Counted from the stretch's first letter, positions 25,960 through 35,353 are shown. The stretch is 64,000 bases of DNA from Streptomyces puniciscabiei (GCF_006715785.1 NZ_VFNX01000003.1:186001-250000); one strand, 5' to 3'. Notes: a model not told the origin generated them from the letters alone. Numbers and translations: made by a program.

Positions 25960-26649
25960 TCAGGTGACGATGCGATAGCGGTGCTCCGGACGCCCGGTCG
26001 CGCCGTATCGCAGTTCCAGGCGGACCATGCCCTCCTTGACCAGGTAGGACAGATAGCGCTGGGCCGTGGCGCGGGAGACGCCGGTGAGTTCGGCCGCCTC
26101 GGCCGCCGACACCGGGCCGCGCGCGGTGCGCAGCGCCTGGTGGACCAGGGTCAGGGTGGGCGCCGAGTGGCCCTTGGCCGGCACCCGTGGCACGGCGGGC
26201 GGCCGGGCGGCGCTGAACAGGGCGTCCACATCGGCCTGATCGGTCTCGGCGGCCGGGCCGAGCACCTCCACGCGCTGCTGGAGCTCCCGGTAGGCGGTGA
26301 GCCGTTCGCACAGGTCGGGGGAGCCGAACGGCTTGACCAGGTAGCCCACGGCGCCGAGCTTCATGGCGGTGCGCACCGACTCGATGTCCCGGTCCGCGGT
26401 GATCATCAGGGCGTCGGGGCGGTCGCCTCCCTCGTCCCCGGTGAGCCGGCGCAGCACGTCGAGCCCGCTGCCGTCGGGCAGGAAGATGTCGAGCAGCAGC
26501 AGGTCGGGGCGCAGTGCCCGGACCGCCTCCAGCGCCTCGGCGACGCTCGCCGCCTCGCCGACCACGTCGAAGCCCGCGACGCGGCTCACGTACTCGCTGT
26601 GGATGTGGCTCACCCGGAAGTCGTCGTCCACGACCAGGGTCCGGATCAT
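25960..26649 (-). CDS. Response regulator, CitB/DcuR family
   Basis: This two-component regulator has 229 aa. The receiver domain has Asp54 in LLLLDIFLPDGSG as phosphoacceptor. The C-terminal DNA-binding part contains SAAEAAELTGVSRATAQRYL, the family's helix-turn-helix. Its start overlaps the kinase stop by one base (TGATG). It probably acts on the divergent ABC importer promoter, where a tandem 9-bp repeat is present. Confidence 0.93.
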   Translation of the reverse strand: MIRTLVVDDDFRVSHIHSEYVSRVAGFDVVGEAASVAEALEAVRALRPDLLLLDIFLPDGSGLDVLRRLTGDEGGDRPDALMITADRDIESVRTAMKLGAVGYLVKPFGSPDLCERLTAYRELQQRVEVLGPAAETDQADVDALFSAARPPAVPRVPAKGHSAPTLTLVHQALRTARGPVSAAEAAELTGVSRATAQRYLSYLVKEGMVRLELRYGATGRPEHRYRIVT

Positions 26650-28313
26650 CAGCGCTCGCCTCCCACCGGCAACGCCTTGGTGAACAGTGCTCCCTCAGGC
26701 GCGAGGGCCTTGTCCGGCAGGGGCAGTACGACCGTGAAGACGGCGCCGGGGCCTTCGCTGACCGTGATGGTGCCGCCGTGCCGTTGCACCAGGCGGTGCA
26801 CCAGGGCCAGGCCGAGGCCACGCCGGGCGGTGCCCCGTTCCGGCCGGGTCGAGAAGCCGTCCTCGAAGATCGACTCGGCCGCCTCCGGCGGGATCCCCGG
26901 ACCGGTGTCCGCGACCCGGATGCGCACCTCGCGAGGGCCCTCGGTCAGGGTGAGCCGTACCTCGCGGCCGTCCGCCGGGCGCGGACCCTCGCCGGCCGCG
27001 TCGACCGCGTTGTCCAGCAGGTTGCCCACGATGGTCAGCAGCCGGTGCAGGTGCGGCGGGTCCTGGCCGAGGGACGAGTCGTCGGTCAGCACGATCCGTA
27101 CCCCGCGTTCGCCGGCGACCGTGGTCTTGGCCACGAGCAGACCGACCATGAGCGAGTTCCCGATCCGCCTGCGCACCGATTCGGTGAGCGCCTGCCCGGT
27201 GCCGGCCGCGCCGACGGCGAACTCGTAGGCGTCGTCGTACTCCCCGATGTCGAGCAGGCCGGCCAGGGTGTGCATGCGGTTGGTGAACTCGTGCTGCTGG
27301 GCCCGCAGCGCGTCTGTCAGGCCCCGCACGGAGTCCAGTTCGCGCAGCAGCCCGACCATTTCGGTGCGGTCCCGTACGGTGACCACGGCGCCGAGTTCCC
27401 GGCCGTGCAGGGTGACCGGCATACGGTTGACGACGAGGCAGTGCTCGTCGGTCAGGACGCTGACGTCGGTGCCGGTCAGGGTGCCGTCCAGGGCGCGGCG
27501 CAGCCGGCCGTCGGGCAGCACCTCCTCGACGGTCCGGCCGAGCGCGGTACCGAGGCCGAGCAGCCGGCGGGCCTCGTCGTTCACCACGGTGATCCGGCCG
27601 TCGGGGTCGAAGGCGACCACGCCCTCGCGGATGCCGTGCAGCATCGCCTCGCGGTCCTGCAGCAGTCCGGCGATCTCCTCCAGCTCCAGCCCGAACGTGG
27701 TCCGCTTCAGCCGCCTGGCCAGCAGATACGCGGCCGTGGCACCGAGCGTGGTGGCGATCGCGGCGTACAGGCCGAAGGTGGGCAGCTCGCGCCACAGCTC
27801 GCTGAGCACATGCCGTTCGGGGATGCCCACCGACACCTCGCCGACCAGCCTGTGCGTCGGCCCGTACAGCGGGGCCTTGCCGTTGGCGGACCGTCCGGTC
27901 GCGCCCTGGTCGGTGCCGACGTGCGTCCGCCCGTCCAGCACCACGAGCGGCTCGGCCACCGGCGAGCCCACCAGGTGCGGCATGGGGTGCGAGTGGCGGA
28001 CCCCGTGCAGGTCGATCACCACCACGTACGACGCGCCCGACGCGATCCGGATCCGCTCGGCGGCGGTCTGCACCACGTCACCGCCGTCGCCGTACTCCAT
28101 GGCGCGCCGGATCTGCGGGTCCGCGGCCGCGGTCTGCGCGATGCCCACAGCCCGCTCCTCGTAGGTGCGGTCGAGCGCGGAGCGCTGCGCGAAGGCGAAC
28201 AGGACGAATCCGATGGCGCCGGTCAGCGCCAGGATGACGAGCTGGCTGGCGAGGATCCGCGCGGAGAGTCTCCCCCTCCCGCCGCGCCCGATCCGCATAC
28301 GGATGGGTGTCAC
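26649..28313 (-). CDS. Sensor histidine kinase, CitA/DcuS family
   Basis: This membrane kinase of 554 aa has an N-terminal TM helix (ILALTGAIGFVLFAFA), an extracytoplasmic PAS-like sensor of about 130 residues, a second TM and a cytoplasmic PAS domain. His341 lies in QQHEFTNRMH and a C-terminal ATPase domain has TGPGIPPEA. GTG 28313 was chosen because AGAGG stands 5 bases upstream. An upstream extension would add 32 unconserved residues. The family senses carboxylates such as citrate or C4-dicarboxylates. Here it faces a NitT/TauT-type importer, so the ligand may be an aromatic or other carboxylate. Confidence 0.92.
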   Translation of the reverse strand: MTPIRMRIGRGGRGRLSARILASQLVILALTGAIGFVLFAFAQRSALDRTYEERAVGIAQTAAADPQIRRAMEYGDGGDVVQTAAERIRIASGASYVVVIDLHGVRHSHPMPHLVGSPVAEPLVVLDGRTHVGTDQGATGRSANGKAPLYGPTHRLVGEVSVGIPERHVLSELWRELPTFGLYAAIATTLGATAAYLLARRLKRTTFGLELEEIAGLLQDREAMLHGIREGVVAFDPDGRITVVNDEARRLLGLGTALGRTVEEVLPDGRLRRALDGTLTGTDVSVLTDEHCLVVNRMPVTLHGRELGAVVTVRDRTEMVGLLRELDSVRGLTDALRAQQHEFTNRMHTLAGLLDIGEYDDAYEFAVGAAGTGQALTESVRRRIGNSLMVGLLVAKTTVAGERGVRIVLTDDSSLGQDPPHLHRLLTIVGNLLDNAVDAAGEGPRPADGREVRLTLTEGPREVRIRVADTGPGIPPEAAESIFEDGFSTRPERGTARRGLGLALVHRLVQRHGGTITVSEGPGAVFTVVLPLPDKALAPEGALFTKALPVGGER

Positions 28314-28422
28314 AGGTGCCTCTTCGCCTCTGTCCCGCGTGGTGCCGGGCCGGCCCGGCGCCGGACCCGTGGTGGCGTGATTGTGCCTGATGGCCGAAAT
28401 CCTGCCCACCCCCGTTTCACTG

Positions 28423-28440
28423 AGCAGAACGAGCAGAACC
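28423..28440. promoter_or_regulatory. Tandem 9-bp repeat, candidate response-regulator site
   Basis: GAGCAGAAC occurs twice in immediate tandem, about 110 bp upstream of the ABC importer and 110 bp upstream of the kinase gene. Direct repeats in a divergent kinase/transport promoter region are the usual form of a response-regulator binding site. Confidence 0.45.
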
Positions 28441-28550
28441 CCGGTTAACGCGGCTTTCGCGAGATACCTGGGAAACAGCGACGTAACACGGGGTGACCTC
28501 TAGCGTCTGCCTTCCTCGACCCCACGAGGTGTGGAAGGAGACGGCCTCAC

Positions 28551-29411
28551 ATGGCTTCGCGAAACGATGTCGCGAGGAGCCCGATCGCCGATGCAGCAGA
28601 GCGCGAGGACGCGCGCATCGAGATCTCCGGGCTCACCAAGCGATTCCTGACCCCTGCCGGTGAGGTGTTCACGGCGCTGCAAGGCGTTTCGTTCACCGTG
28701 GAGCCGGGTCAGTTCTGTGCGGTGGTCGGCCCCACCGGCTGCGGCAAGTCCACCACGCTCGGCATGGTGTCCGGGCTCGACCGGCCCAGCGAGGGCTCGG
28801 TCAAGGTCGGCGGCCGCGAGGTGGACGGCATCACCGACGGCGTCAGCTTCATGTTCCAGGCGGACGCGCTGCTGCCCTGGAAGACGGTCCTCGGCAATGT
28901 GCTCATGGGCCCGATATTCCGCGGCGTGCCCAAGCAGCAGGCCCAGGCCTCGGCCCGGGACTGGCTGCGCCGCGTCGGCCTCTCCGGCTTCGAGGACCGC
29001 TACCCGCACCAGCTCTCCGGCGGCATGCGCAAGCGCGTGGCGATGGCCGCGGCGCTGATCAACGAACCCAAGATCCTGATCATGGACGAGCCGTTCGGCG
29101 CCCTGGACGTACAGACCAAGGCGATCATGTCCACCGAGCTGCTGGACCTGTGGGAGCAGATCCGGCCCTCCGTCATCTTCATCACGCACGACCTGGACGA
29201 GGCCGTGGCGCTCGCCGACCGGGTCGTCGTCATGACGTCCAGCCCCGGGTCGGTCAAGGCCGTCTTCGACATCGACCTGCCCCGTCCGCGCGGCTCGGTC
29301 CAGGAGATCCGCTACCAGCCCCGCTTCATCGAACTCCAGCACCAGATCTGGGACACGCTGCGCGAAGAGGTGGAGCGCGCCTACGCACGCACCGCAGGAG
29401 GAAAGGCATGA
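28551..29411 (+). CDS. ABC transporter ATP-binding protein (NitT/TauT type)
   Basis: This is an ATPase of 286 aa. It has Walker A GPTGCGKST, signature LSGGMRKR and Walker B ILIMDEPFGALD. FMFQADALLPWKTVLGNV is the Q-loop region typical of the taurine/nitrate/sulfonate class. AAGGAG precedes the ATG at 28551. The stop overlaps the permease start (ATGA). It is the first gene of a three-gene operon divergent from the CitA/CitB-type system. Confidence 0.95.
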   Translation: MASRNDVARSPIADAAEREDARIEISGLTKRFLTPAGEVFTALQGVSFTVEPGQFCAVVGPTGCGKSTTLGMVSGLDRPSEGSVKVGGREVDGITDGVSFMFQADALLPWKTVLGNVLMGPIFRGVPKQQAQASARDWLRRVGLSGFEDRYPHQLSGGMRKRVAMAAALINEPKILIMDEPFGALDVQTKAIMSTELLDLWEQIRPSVIFITHDLDEAVALADRVVVMTSSPGSVKAVFDIDLPRPRGSVQEIRYQPRFIELQHQIWDTLREEVERAYARTAGGKA

Positions 29412-30286
29412 GCACGACGTCCACCGCTTCCGCCGTCCCGGTCGCCGACGGCGGGCACGCCTCGGCCGCGGCCGCCGCCAAACGGGCCGCACGACGCCGC
29501 GTCGCGCTGGTGTGGGCGGGCCGCCTCGGCCTCGCCGCGTTCGTCCTCGGCGGCTGGCAGGCGTTCACCACCTGGGGCATCGTCGACCCGTTCTTCTTCG
29601 GGCAGCCGTCCGGGATCTGGCAGCGGCTGATCGACCTCTTCCAGAACGGCACCGAGTTCGGCTCCTTCTACGCGAACATCTGGACCACCATCCAGGAGGC
29701 GCTCATCGGCTTCGCCCTCGGCGCCGGCACCGGAGTCGTCTTCGGCGTCGCGCTGGGCCAGAGCCGCTATCTGTCCGACGTCCTCGGTCCCTACATCAAG
29801 ATGGTCAACGCCATCCCGCGCATCGTACTCGGCTCGATCTTCATCGTCGCCTTCGGTATCGGCGTCACCCCGAAGATCCTGCTCGCCGCCGTGCTGGTGT
29901 TCTTCATCGTCTTCTTCAACGCCTTCCAGGGCGTCCGCGAGGTCGACCGCAACATCCTCGCCAACGCCCGGGTGCTCGGCGCCTCCCAGCTGCAGATCAT
30001 CCGGCACGTCATCGTGCCCTCCGCGCTCACCTGGATCATCGCCAGCCTGCACAGCGCGTTCGGCTTCGCCATCGTCGGCGCGCTCGTCGGCGAGGTGCTC
30101 GGCGCGCAGAGCGGCCTCGGCCTCGTCATCAAGACCGCGCAGAACAACTTCGACCCCAACGGTGTGTTCGCCACGATGCTCGTCATCGCGGTGATCGTGC
30201 TCGGCGCGGAGTGGCTGATCGGCAAGCTCGAGCACCGGCTGCTGTCCTGGCGCCCGCCGGCCCCCACCGAGGCCAACAGCCTCTGA
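29408..30286 (+). CDS. ABC transporter permease (NitT/TauT type)
   Basis: This inner-membrane permease of 292 aa has about six TM helices and the EAA loop in NARVLGASQLQIIRHVIVPS. The alanine-rich N-terminus is cytoplasmic. Translation is coupled to the ATPase gene, and the binding protein gene follows after 58 bp. Confidence 0.94.
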   Translation: MSTTSTASAVPVADGGHASAAAAAKRAARRRVALVWAGRLGLAAFVLGGWQAFTTWGIVDPFFFGQPSGIWQRLIDLFQNGTEFGSFYANIWTTIQEALIGFALGAGTGVVFGVALGQSRYLSDVLGPYIKMVNAIPRIVLGSIFIVAFGIGVTPKILLAAVLVFFIVFFNAFQGVREVDRNILANARVLGASQLQIIRHVIVPSALTWIIASLHSAFGFAIVGALVGEVLGAQSGLGLVIKTAQNNFDPNGVFATMLVIAVIVLGAEWLIGKLEHRLLSWRPPAPTEANSL

Positions 30287-30344
30287 TTCTCGCCTCTTCC
30301 CCTCCCCTACCGCCGTTCCTCAGAACGAAAACGAAAGAGCCGCC

Positions 30345-31424
30345 ATGTCCAAGAGAATCCTCACCGCGTCCCTCGTCACCGTCCTCGCCCTCGGCGCGGC
30401 CACGGCGTGTTCCAGCAGCTCCTCCGGTTCCAGCGGCTCCGGCGGCACCCCGACCGTCAGGATCATGGTCGGCGGCATCGACAAGCAGATCTACCTGCCC
30501 TACCAGCTCGCCCAGAACCTCGGCTTCTACAAGAAGTACGGCGTCAACGTCGTGCTGAGCACCGAGCAGGACGGCGGCACCGGCGCCGAGGACGCCATGG
30601 CCTCGGGGCAGGTGGACATGGCGGGCGCCTGGTACAACCACACGATCGACTTCCAGGTGAAGGGCAAGGCCGTCGAGGACGTCGTCCAGCTGTCCGGTGC
30701 GCCGGGCGAGCGGGAGATGTGTGCCACCAAGAGCGGGGTGCACTCGGCGGCGGACTTCAAGGGCAAGACGCTGGGCGTGACCGACCTGGGCTCGGGCACC
30801 GACACGCTGACCCAGTTCCTGGCCGCCAAGAAGGGCATCAAGACGAGCGACTTCCACCGGATCGGGGTCGGCGCGGGCTCCACCGCCATCGCCGCGCTGC
30901 AGAACGGCAAGGTGGCCTGTGTCATGACGACGCAGCCGACGGTCGCCGCCATCGAGAAGAAGGGCGTCGGCTACTCGGCGGTCGATGTCGCCACCACCGA
31001 GGGTGCCAAGGCCGCGACCGGCGGCGCCTGGCCGGCCGCGGGTGTCATCGCCCGCACCGACTGGGTGAACTCGCACAAGGACGCGGTGCAGAAGGTCGTC
31101 GACGCGCTCGTGGCCACCATGCACTGGATCGACAAGCACAGCGCGGCGGACATCGCCGACAAGCTGCCGCAGTCGTTCGTGCAGAACCAGCTGGTCACCA
31201 AGGCCGACTACATCTCGGCCCTGACCCAGGACAAGGGGCAGTTCCTCCCGGACGGCATCATGCCGGCCGACGGTCCCAAGAACGTCCTGGCCACGGAGGA
31301 GCTGGTCGGCCACGCGACCTCGAAGGTGAACCTCGGCACGACGTTCACCAATGACTTCGCCCTCGCGGCCAACAAGAAGGAAGGCTTCACCACCACCACG
31401 ACCCCGGCGGGCACGTCCGGCTGA
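30345..31424 (+). CDS. ABC transporter substrate-binding lipoprotein (NitT/TauT type)
   Basis: This is an exported lipoprotein of 359 aa with lipobox ATAC (Cys22) and a serine/glycine linker. The binding domain shows YQLAQNLGFYKKYGVNV, typical of SsuA/TauA/ThiY-like proteins, and AMASGQVDMAGAWYNHTIDF. It captures the ligand for the preceding permease and ATPase. The ligand could be a sulfonate, a pyrimidine or an aromatic acid; sequence alone does not decide. A strong terminator follows. Confidence 0.93.
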   Translation: MSKRILTASLVTVLALGAATACSSSSSGSSGSGGTPTVRIMVGGIDKQIYLPYQLAQNLGFYKKYGVNVVLSTEQDGGTGAEDAMASGQVDMAGAWYNHTIDFQVKGKAVEDVVQLSGAPGEREMCATKSGVHSAADFKGKTLGVTDLGSGTDTLTQFLAAKKGIKTSDFHRIGVGAGSTAIAALQNGKVACVMTTQPTVAAIEKKGVGYSAVDVATTEGAKAATGGAWPAAGVIARTDWVNSHKDAVQKVVDALVATMHWIDKHSAADIADKLPQSFVQNQLVTKADYISALTQDKGQFLPDGIMPADGPKNVLATEELVGHATSKVNLGTTFTNDFALAANKKEGFTTTTTPAGTSG

Positions 31425-31443
31425 GCCTCCGTCACACCGGAAT

Positions 31444-31486
31444 GATCGGTGGCCGTGCCGGACTGACTCCGGCACGGCCACCGATC
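31444..31486 (+). terminator. Rho-independent terminator after the NitT/TauT operon
   Basis: A perfect 19-bp stem (31444-31462 with 31468-31486) closes a CTGAC loop and is followed by TGCGTTTT. It ends the ABC operon just before the left boundary of the island. Confidence 0.9.
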
Positions 31487-31501
31487 TGCGTTTTCGCACG
31501 G

Positions 31502-31542
31502 CGGGACGACAGGATTTGAACCTGCGACCCCTTGACCCCCAG
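31502..31542 (-). repeat. attL: duplicated 3' half of tRNA-Pro
   Basis: These 41 bp are identical to the 3' part of the tRNA-Pro gene at 49740-49780, but the 5' half of a tRNA is absent, so it is not a gene. It marks the left junction of the island. Confidence 0.9.
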
Positions 31543-31638
31543 GAGTGAGGGTCGGCCACCCTTTCTGGGCATAACGGGCGAATCTTGGGCGCAGGGCGTG
31601 CGTCGGCGTACGTGCCGCTCAATGCTGCTGACACCGTG

Positions 31639-31658
31639 TGGTCCCCCATTGGTCCCCA
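31639..31658. repeat. Left paired TGGTCCCC repeats (candidate integrase arm sites)
   Basis: TGGTCCCCCA and TGGTCCCCAT start 11 bp apart, about 97 bp inside attL. The same pair with the same 11-bp spacing and orientation lies inside the right end at 49656-49676. Confidence 0.5.
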
Positions 31659-31677
31659 TGGCTCACAAGCCCACGGC

Positions 31678-32940
31678 TTACTCACCGCTGCCGGGACCGA
31701 CGCCGCCTCGTCTACTCGCCAGCGCGCCACGATCCTCTAGCTCGTCTGGTACCCGAGGTCTCGGCCGACCCCTCCTACCTCCGAACAGAACCCGGCCGTA
31801 GTCCTCCGCGACGGTGTGGGGGCCGAACTGCGGGTGGCGCATCATGACCGCCAGGTCGCGCCAGATGCGCCGCAGCGAGGCGCCCGGGGCGAAGCCGCCC
31901 AGGCTGTGCGGGTCCAGCAGCCAGTCCACGGCCTCCCGGCATTCCTGCGCGGCGGACGCCAGCTCCGCCCGCATGCGTGCGTGTTCCCGCGCGGGGCGGA
32001 ACACGGAGTTCGCAGGAGCATGGAGCTGATGGAGCCGGTCGTCGAGGGCATCCGCTACGCGCAGAACGCGGCTTGTCGCCGAGTCGAGGAGCCGGCAGGC
32101 GGTGGTGAGCCACGGCCGGGACGGTGGGTGACGGACGGCCGGCGTGAGGGCGTCGACGCCCGCTGACACTTTCTCCATCGCGTGCTGGGCGCCGCGTGCG
32201 GCTCCGAGCAGCGGGGCGAGCATGACGACGGCGATGCCGAGCAGTGCCGTCGAAGCGGCGGGGAAGCCGGGGGCCCGGTCCGCTTCGGCGGTGGGGAACA
32301 CCACGTGGGCCGGGGGTACCGCCACGTCCTGGGCCACGAGCGTGTGACTGCCCGTTCCGGCCATGCCGGTGACGGGCCGGTCGCGTTCGACGGAGAGGTC
32401 CCTGGTCGAGATCAACGCCGGGCAATACAGGGCGGGTTGGCCCTCCGCGTGCACGGGTACCGCGAGGACCGCCCACGCCGAGTCCTCGCAGCCGGCGACG
32501 GCCTGCCACCGCCCCGAGACGCTGAAACCGTAACCGGTCCGCTCGCCCAGGGCCCTCAGCGGTGTGGTGGAACCGCACATGATCGCGTCGGGGTCGGCGA
32601 ACAGAACCTCGCGGGCGGCCTCGGGGAACACCGCCGAGCACACGGTCTTCAAGGCCGCGGACAGTGCGGTGATCCACGCCGTCGACGGACACCCCTGCCC
32701 CAGTTCGGCGATCACCCGCACCTGGGTCCGCAGACCGGCTCCGGCCCCACCGGCATCGCGCGGGACGCCCATCGCGAACAGTCCGGCCCGCCGTAGCACC
32801 GCCAGGGAATCCGCGGCCGGACGCAGATCATGCTCCGTCCGTGCGGCGTTCGCCGCCAACGTCCGTGCCGCGGTGCGGGCCCGCTCCACCAACTCCTCGT
32901 CGCAGGCGGCCGCGGGAGTTTCTCGCAATTCAGTACTCAT
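31678..32940 (-). CDS. Acyl-CoA dehydrogenase-like flavoprotein monooxygenase
   Basis: This 420-aa protein has the acyl-CoA dehydrogenase fold used by two-component flavin monooxygenases such as the HpaB/ActVA-Orf5 group. GVPRDAGGAGAGLRTQVRVI lies near residue 60, and GQGCPSTAWITAL and GSHTLVAQDVAVP match the FMN/FAD-binding middle domain. The last 30 residues are arginine and glycine rich and may be an aberrant extension created near the island edge. The AT-rich leader carries one of the island's paired GGAwTAATT repeats (33069-33098). No flavin reductase is adjacent, and the substrate is unknown. Confidence 0.8.
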   Translation of the reverse strand: MSTELRETPAAACDEELVERARTAARTLAANAARTEHDLRPAADSLAVLRRAGLFAMGVPRDAGGAGAGLRTQVRVIAELGQGCPSTAWITALSAALKTVCSAVFPEAAREVLFADPDAIMCGSTTPLRALGERTGYGFSVSGRWQAVAGCEDSAWAVLAVPVHAEGQPALYCPALISTRDLSVERDRPVTGMAGTGSHTLVAQDVAVPPAHVVFPTAEADRAPGFPAASTALLGIAVVMLAPLLGAARGAQHAMEKVSAGVDALTPAVRHPPSRPWLTTACRLLDSATSRVLRVADALDDRLHQLHAPANSVFRPAREHARMRAELASAAQECREAVDWLLDPHSLGGFAPGASLRRIWRDLAVMMRHPQFGPHTVAEDYGRVLFGGRRGRPRPRVPDELEDRGALASRRGGVGPGSGE

Positions 32941-33068
32941 GCCATATCCTTTGCATCCGCATCGCTGAGAGTTAATTGCATGCGAGGCCGCTGCAGAGTT
33001 CGGAAGGAGACAGGGACGCCAGGTCAGAATGCGGGCGTACCGGCGACAGTCGCAAGTCGACCGCCGCC

Positions 33069-33098
33069 GGATTAATTGGCACTGGCGGGGAATAATTC
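33069..33098. promoter_or_regulatory. Island direct-repeat operator, copy 1
   Basis: GGATTAATTG and GGAATAATTC start exactly 20 bp apart in an AT-rich patch that stands out from the surrounding GC-rich DNA. Copies with the same design are at 36377-36406 and 46869-46899. The spacing of two helical turns suits an AraC-family dimer. It lies 129 bp upstream of the monooxygenase-like gene. Confidence 0.55.
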
Positions 33099-33140
33099 GA
33101 CAGGGAGGAAAGCGGATACCGACCCTGGCCGAACGTAAAC

Positions 33141-34640
33141 CTAGGTGCGCTTGGTGAACAGGCCCGGCGGGGCCTGTTCGGGGGTTCGGGTCAGCCAGTC
33201 GCGGTGCAGCAGCGGCAGGGTGTACTCCACGTCCTGGACGCCCGTGGCCGGCAGGTGGAGCTCGAAGCGTGTGCCGGGCCGGCCGTCAGGGCGGTCCGAC
33301 ACGGTGATGTGGCCCCCGTGGAGGGCGGCTTGCTGGGCGACCAGGGTGAGGCCCAGGCCGGAGCCGGGGCTGTCGGGGCCGCGGTGGAAACGCTGGAAGA
33401 TCTCCTCGCGGCTTTCGGGAGGGATGCCGCGGCCGTGGTCGTCCACCACGAGCACCGCGGTCGCCTCGCGCCCACCGAGCGGCGGGCGCAGGGTCACCTC
33501 GATGCGGGCGACGCCGTCTTCGGCGCGGCCGTGGGTCCAGGCGTTGGTCAGCAGGTTGTCCACCGCCGAGCGCAGACCCTGCTCCCAGCCGTCGACACGC
33601 ACCCCCGCGGTGGTGCGTACGGACACTTCGGCGTCGGGGCGAGTGCGCCGCAGGTCGCAGACCGACGCCTCCACGAGCTCCCCGAGGTCCAGTGACGAGA
33701 ACGCGTCCGCCTCGATCAGGTCGCCCTGTGCGAGCGCCTTCAGCATCACCAGCAGCCCGAGCAGCCGGGTGTGTTCGCGCCCGAGGTCCCCGAGCACCTC
33801 CGCCCGGTCCTCGGGGTCGAGGTCGGGGTGGTCGGTGAGGATGTCGAGGTTGGTGCGCATGCTCATCAGCGGGGTGCGCAGCTCGTGGGAGGCGGTCGCG
33901 GCGAACGCGCGGGCGGTGGCCAGCGCCTCCCCGGTGCGCGCGGCCTGCTCGTCGTAGCGGGCGAGCACGGTCTGCACCGTGTACGCCAGGTCGTCCACCT
34001 CGGTGATCCGGGTCGGCGTGTGCTCCAGGCGTACGGTGCTGGTCCTGGGGTCCAGTCCACTGGTACGCCGCTGAAGCCGCCGTAGCGGAAGAACCGCCCG
34101 GGCGGCGATGGCCCAGGCGGTGGCACCGGCCAGTGCGGCGGCCACCAGCGCACCGGTCAGTACCCGTTGGCGCACCAGCGCCAGTTCGTCCTCGGCCGTG
34201 TCCGGTGACAGCAGCCACAGATTCGGGGTGTTGCTCTCTTTCGCCGCGGCACCGACGCACAGTGACAGGACGAGCCAGTCCTTGCCGCCGGAGGTCACGG
34301 TGACGGGCGTCAGGGCGTTGCGGGGCAGCGTGGGGTTCGGCTCGGGCTGCGGGCCGGCCGAGATCGTGTCCTGCGGCCCCTTCAGCCGGACGCCCACATC
34401 CCGGGCGGAGTTGATCAGCCGGCGTCGGCGGACCTGCTCCAGGAGCGGGTGGTCGGTCCCGGCCACGTCCAGATACGCCTTGGCGTTCTGGGCTACGACC
34501 GTCGCGCGGGCGCGTAGTTGGTCGTTCTGGTGCGTGCGCAGGTCGCTGCTGACCAGGTGGAGCAGCAGCCAGCCGGAAGCGAGGACCAGCACGGGCACAC
34601 TCACGCCGACCGCGAGCGCGATACGGGTGGACAGTTTCAC
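33141..34640 (-). CDS. Sensor histidine kinase (HisKA/HATPase_c)
   Basis: This membrane kinase has 499 aa. It has a TM helix near residues 7-29, an extracytoplasmic domain of about 120 residues and a second TM near 165. A HAMP-like linker follows, then His252 in ATASHELRTPL and a HATPase domain with VDDHGRGIPPES and GSGLGLTLVAQQ. Its GTG start overlaps the stop of the regulator gene (GTGA), so the pair is co-translated. The signal it detects on the cell surface is unknown; in this island a cell-wall or fungal cue is plausible. Confidence 0.93.
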   Translation of the reverse strand: MKLSTRIALAVGVSVPVLVLASGWLLLHLVSSDLRTHQNDQLRARATVVAQNAKAYLDVAGTDHPLLEQVRRRRLINSARDVGVRLKGPQDTISAGPQPEPNPTLPRNALTPVTVTSGGKDWLVLSLCVGAAAKESNTPNLWLLSPDTAEDELALVRQRVLTGALVAAALAGATAWAIAARAVLPLRRLQRRTSGLDPRTSTVRLEHTPTRITEVDDLAYTVQTVLARYDEQAARTGEALATARAFAATASHELRTPLMSMRTNLDILTDHPDLDPEDRAEVLGDLGREHTRLLGLLVMLKALAQGDLIEADAFSSLDLGELVEASVCDLRRTRPDAEVSVRTTAGVRVDGWEQGLRSAVDNLLTNAWTHGRAEDGVARIEVTLRPPLGGREATAVLVVDDHGRGIPPESREEIFQRFHRGPDSPGSGLGLTLVAQQAALHGGHITVSDRPDGRPGTRFELHLPATGVQDVEYTLPLLHRDWLTRTPEQAPPGLFTKRT

Positions 34641-35353
34641 GGCGTGTCCTCGATGTGCGGGGTCTGGCGGTCCGCGCGCAGGACGAAACCGACCCCGCGC
34701 ACGGTGTGCACCATCCGGGGCCGGCCGCCTGCCTCCAGCTTGCGCCGCAGATAGCTGACGAAGGTGTCGACGGCGTCACTGCGGACCTGGAAGTCGTATC
34801 CCCAGACCCAGTCCAGCAGTTGCTCGCGGGTGAGCACGATGCCCGCGTTGCGGGCCAGGATCTCCAGCAGCGCGAACTCGCGCCGGGTCAGTTGCAGTGG
34901 CCGGTCGTCCAGAACGGCCTGGTGGGCGGCCGGGTCGAGGACGAGGCCGCCGACGCGGAGGGGGGCGGTGGCGGCCGGCGGGCGGCGGCGCAGCAGGGCG
35001 TGCAGCCGCAGGACCAACTCCTGGAGTGCGAACGGCTTGACCAGGTAGTCGTCCCCGCCCGCCTGTAGGCCCGCCACCCGGTCGGCCGTCTCGTCCAGCG
35101 CGGAGAGCATCAGCACGGGTACGTCGTCGCCGTCGTCGCGCAGGGCCCGGCACACGTCGATGCCGCTGAGATCGGGCATGCTGACGTCCAGGACGACGAT
35201 GTCGGGGCGGCCGGCGCGGGCCTCCGCCAGACCGGTGTGACCGCCGTCCGCGATCGTCACCGTGAATCCGCTCAGTCTCAGCCCCCGTGCCAGTGACCGC
35301 CGTATCGCCGCGTCGTCGTCGACCACCAGGACCCGCCCGGCCTTGCCTGCCAT
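34637..35353 (-). CDS. OmpR/PhoB-family response regulator
   Basis: This regulator of 238 aa has a receiver domain with phosphoacceptor Asp56 in IVVLDVSMPD and a C-terminal winged helix ending TFVSYLRRKLEAGG...HTVRGVGFVLR. The ATG at 35353 (MAGKAGRV) has GAGGTG upstream and is preferred to an upstream frame extension. It heads the regulator-kinase operon and lies 49 bp downstream of the AraC gene's stop on the same strand. Confidence 0.94.
   Translation of the reverse strand: MAGKAGRVLVVDDDAAIRRSLARGLRLSGFTVTIADGGHTGLAEARAGRPDIVVLDVSMPDLSGIDVCRALRDDGDDVPVLMLSALDETADRVAGLQAGGDDYLVKPFALQELVLRLHALLRRRPPAATAPLRVGGLVLDPAAHQAVLDDRPLQLTRREFALLEILARNAGIVLTREQLLDWVWGYDFQVRSDAVDTFVSYLRRKLEAGGRPRMVHTVRGVGFVLRADRQTPHIEDTP

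Noticed and set aside
31502..31542. A second tRNA-Pro gene
   Set aside because: Only the 3' half matches; no 5' acceptor strand, D-arm or full anticodon stem is present. It is an att duplication.
31532..31801. A short + strand frame just inside the island
   Set aside because: It begins within the att copy, has no ribosome site or recognisable motif, and overlaps the end of the monooxygenase-like gene antisense.
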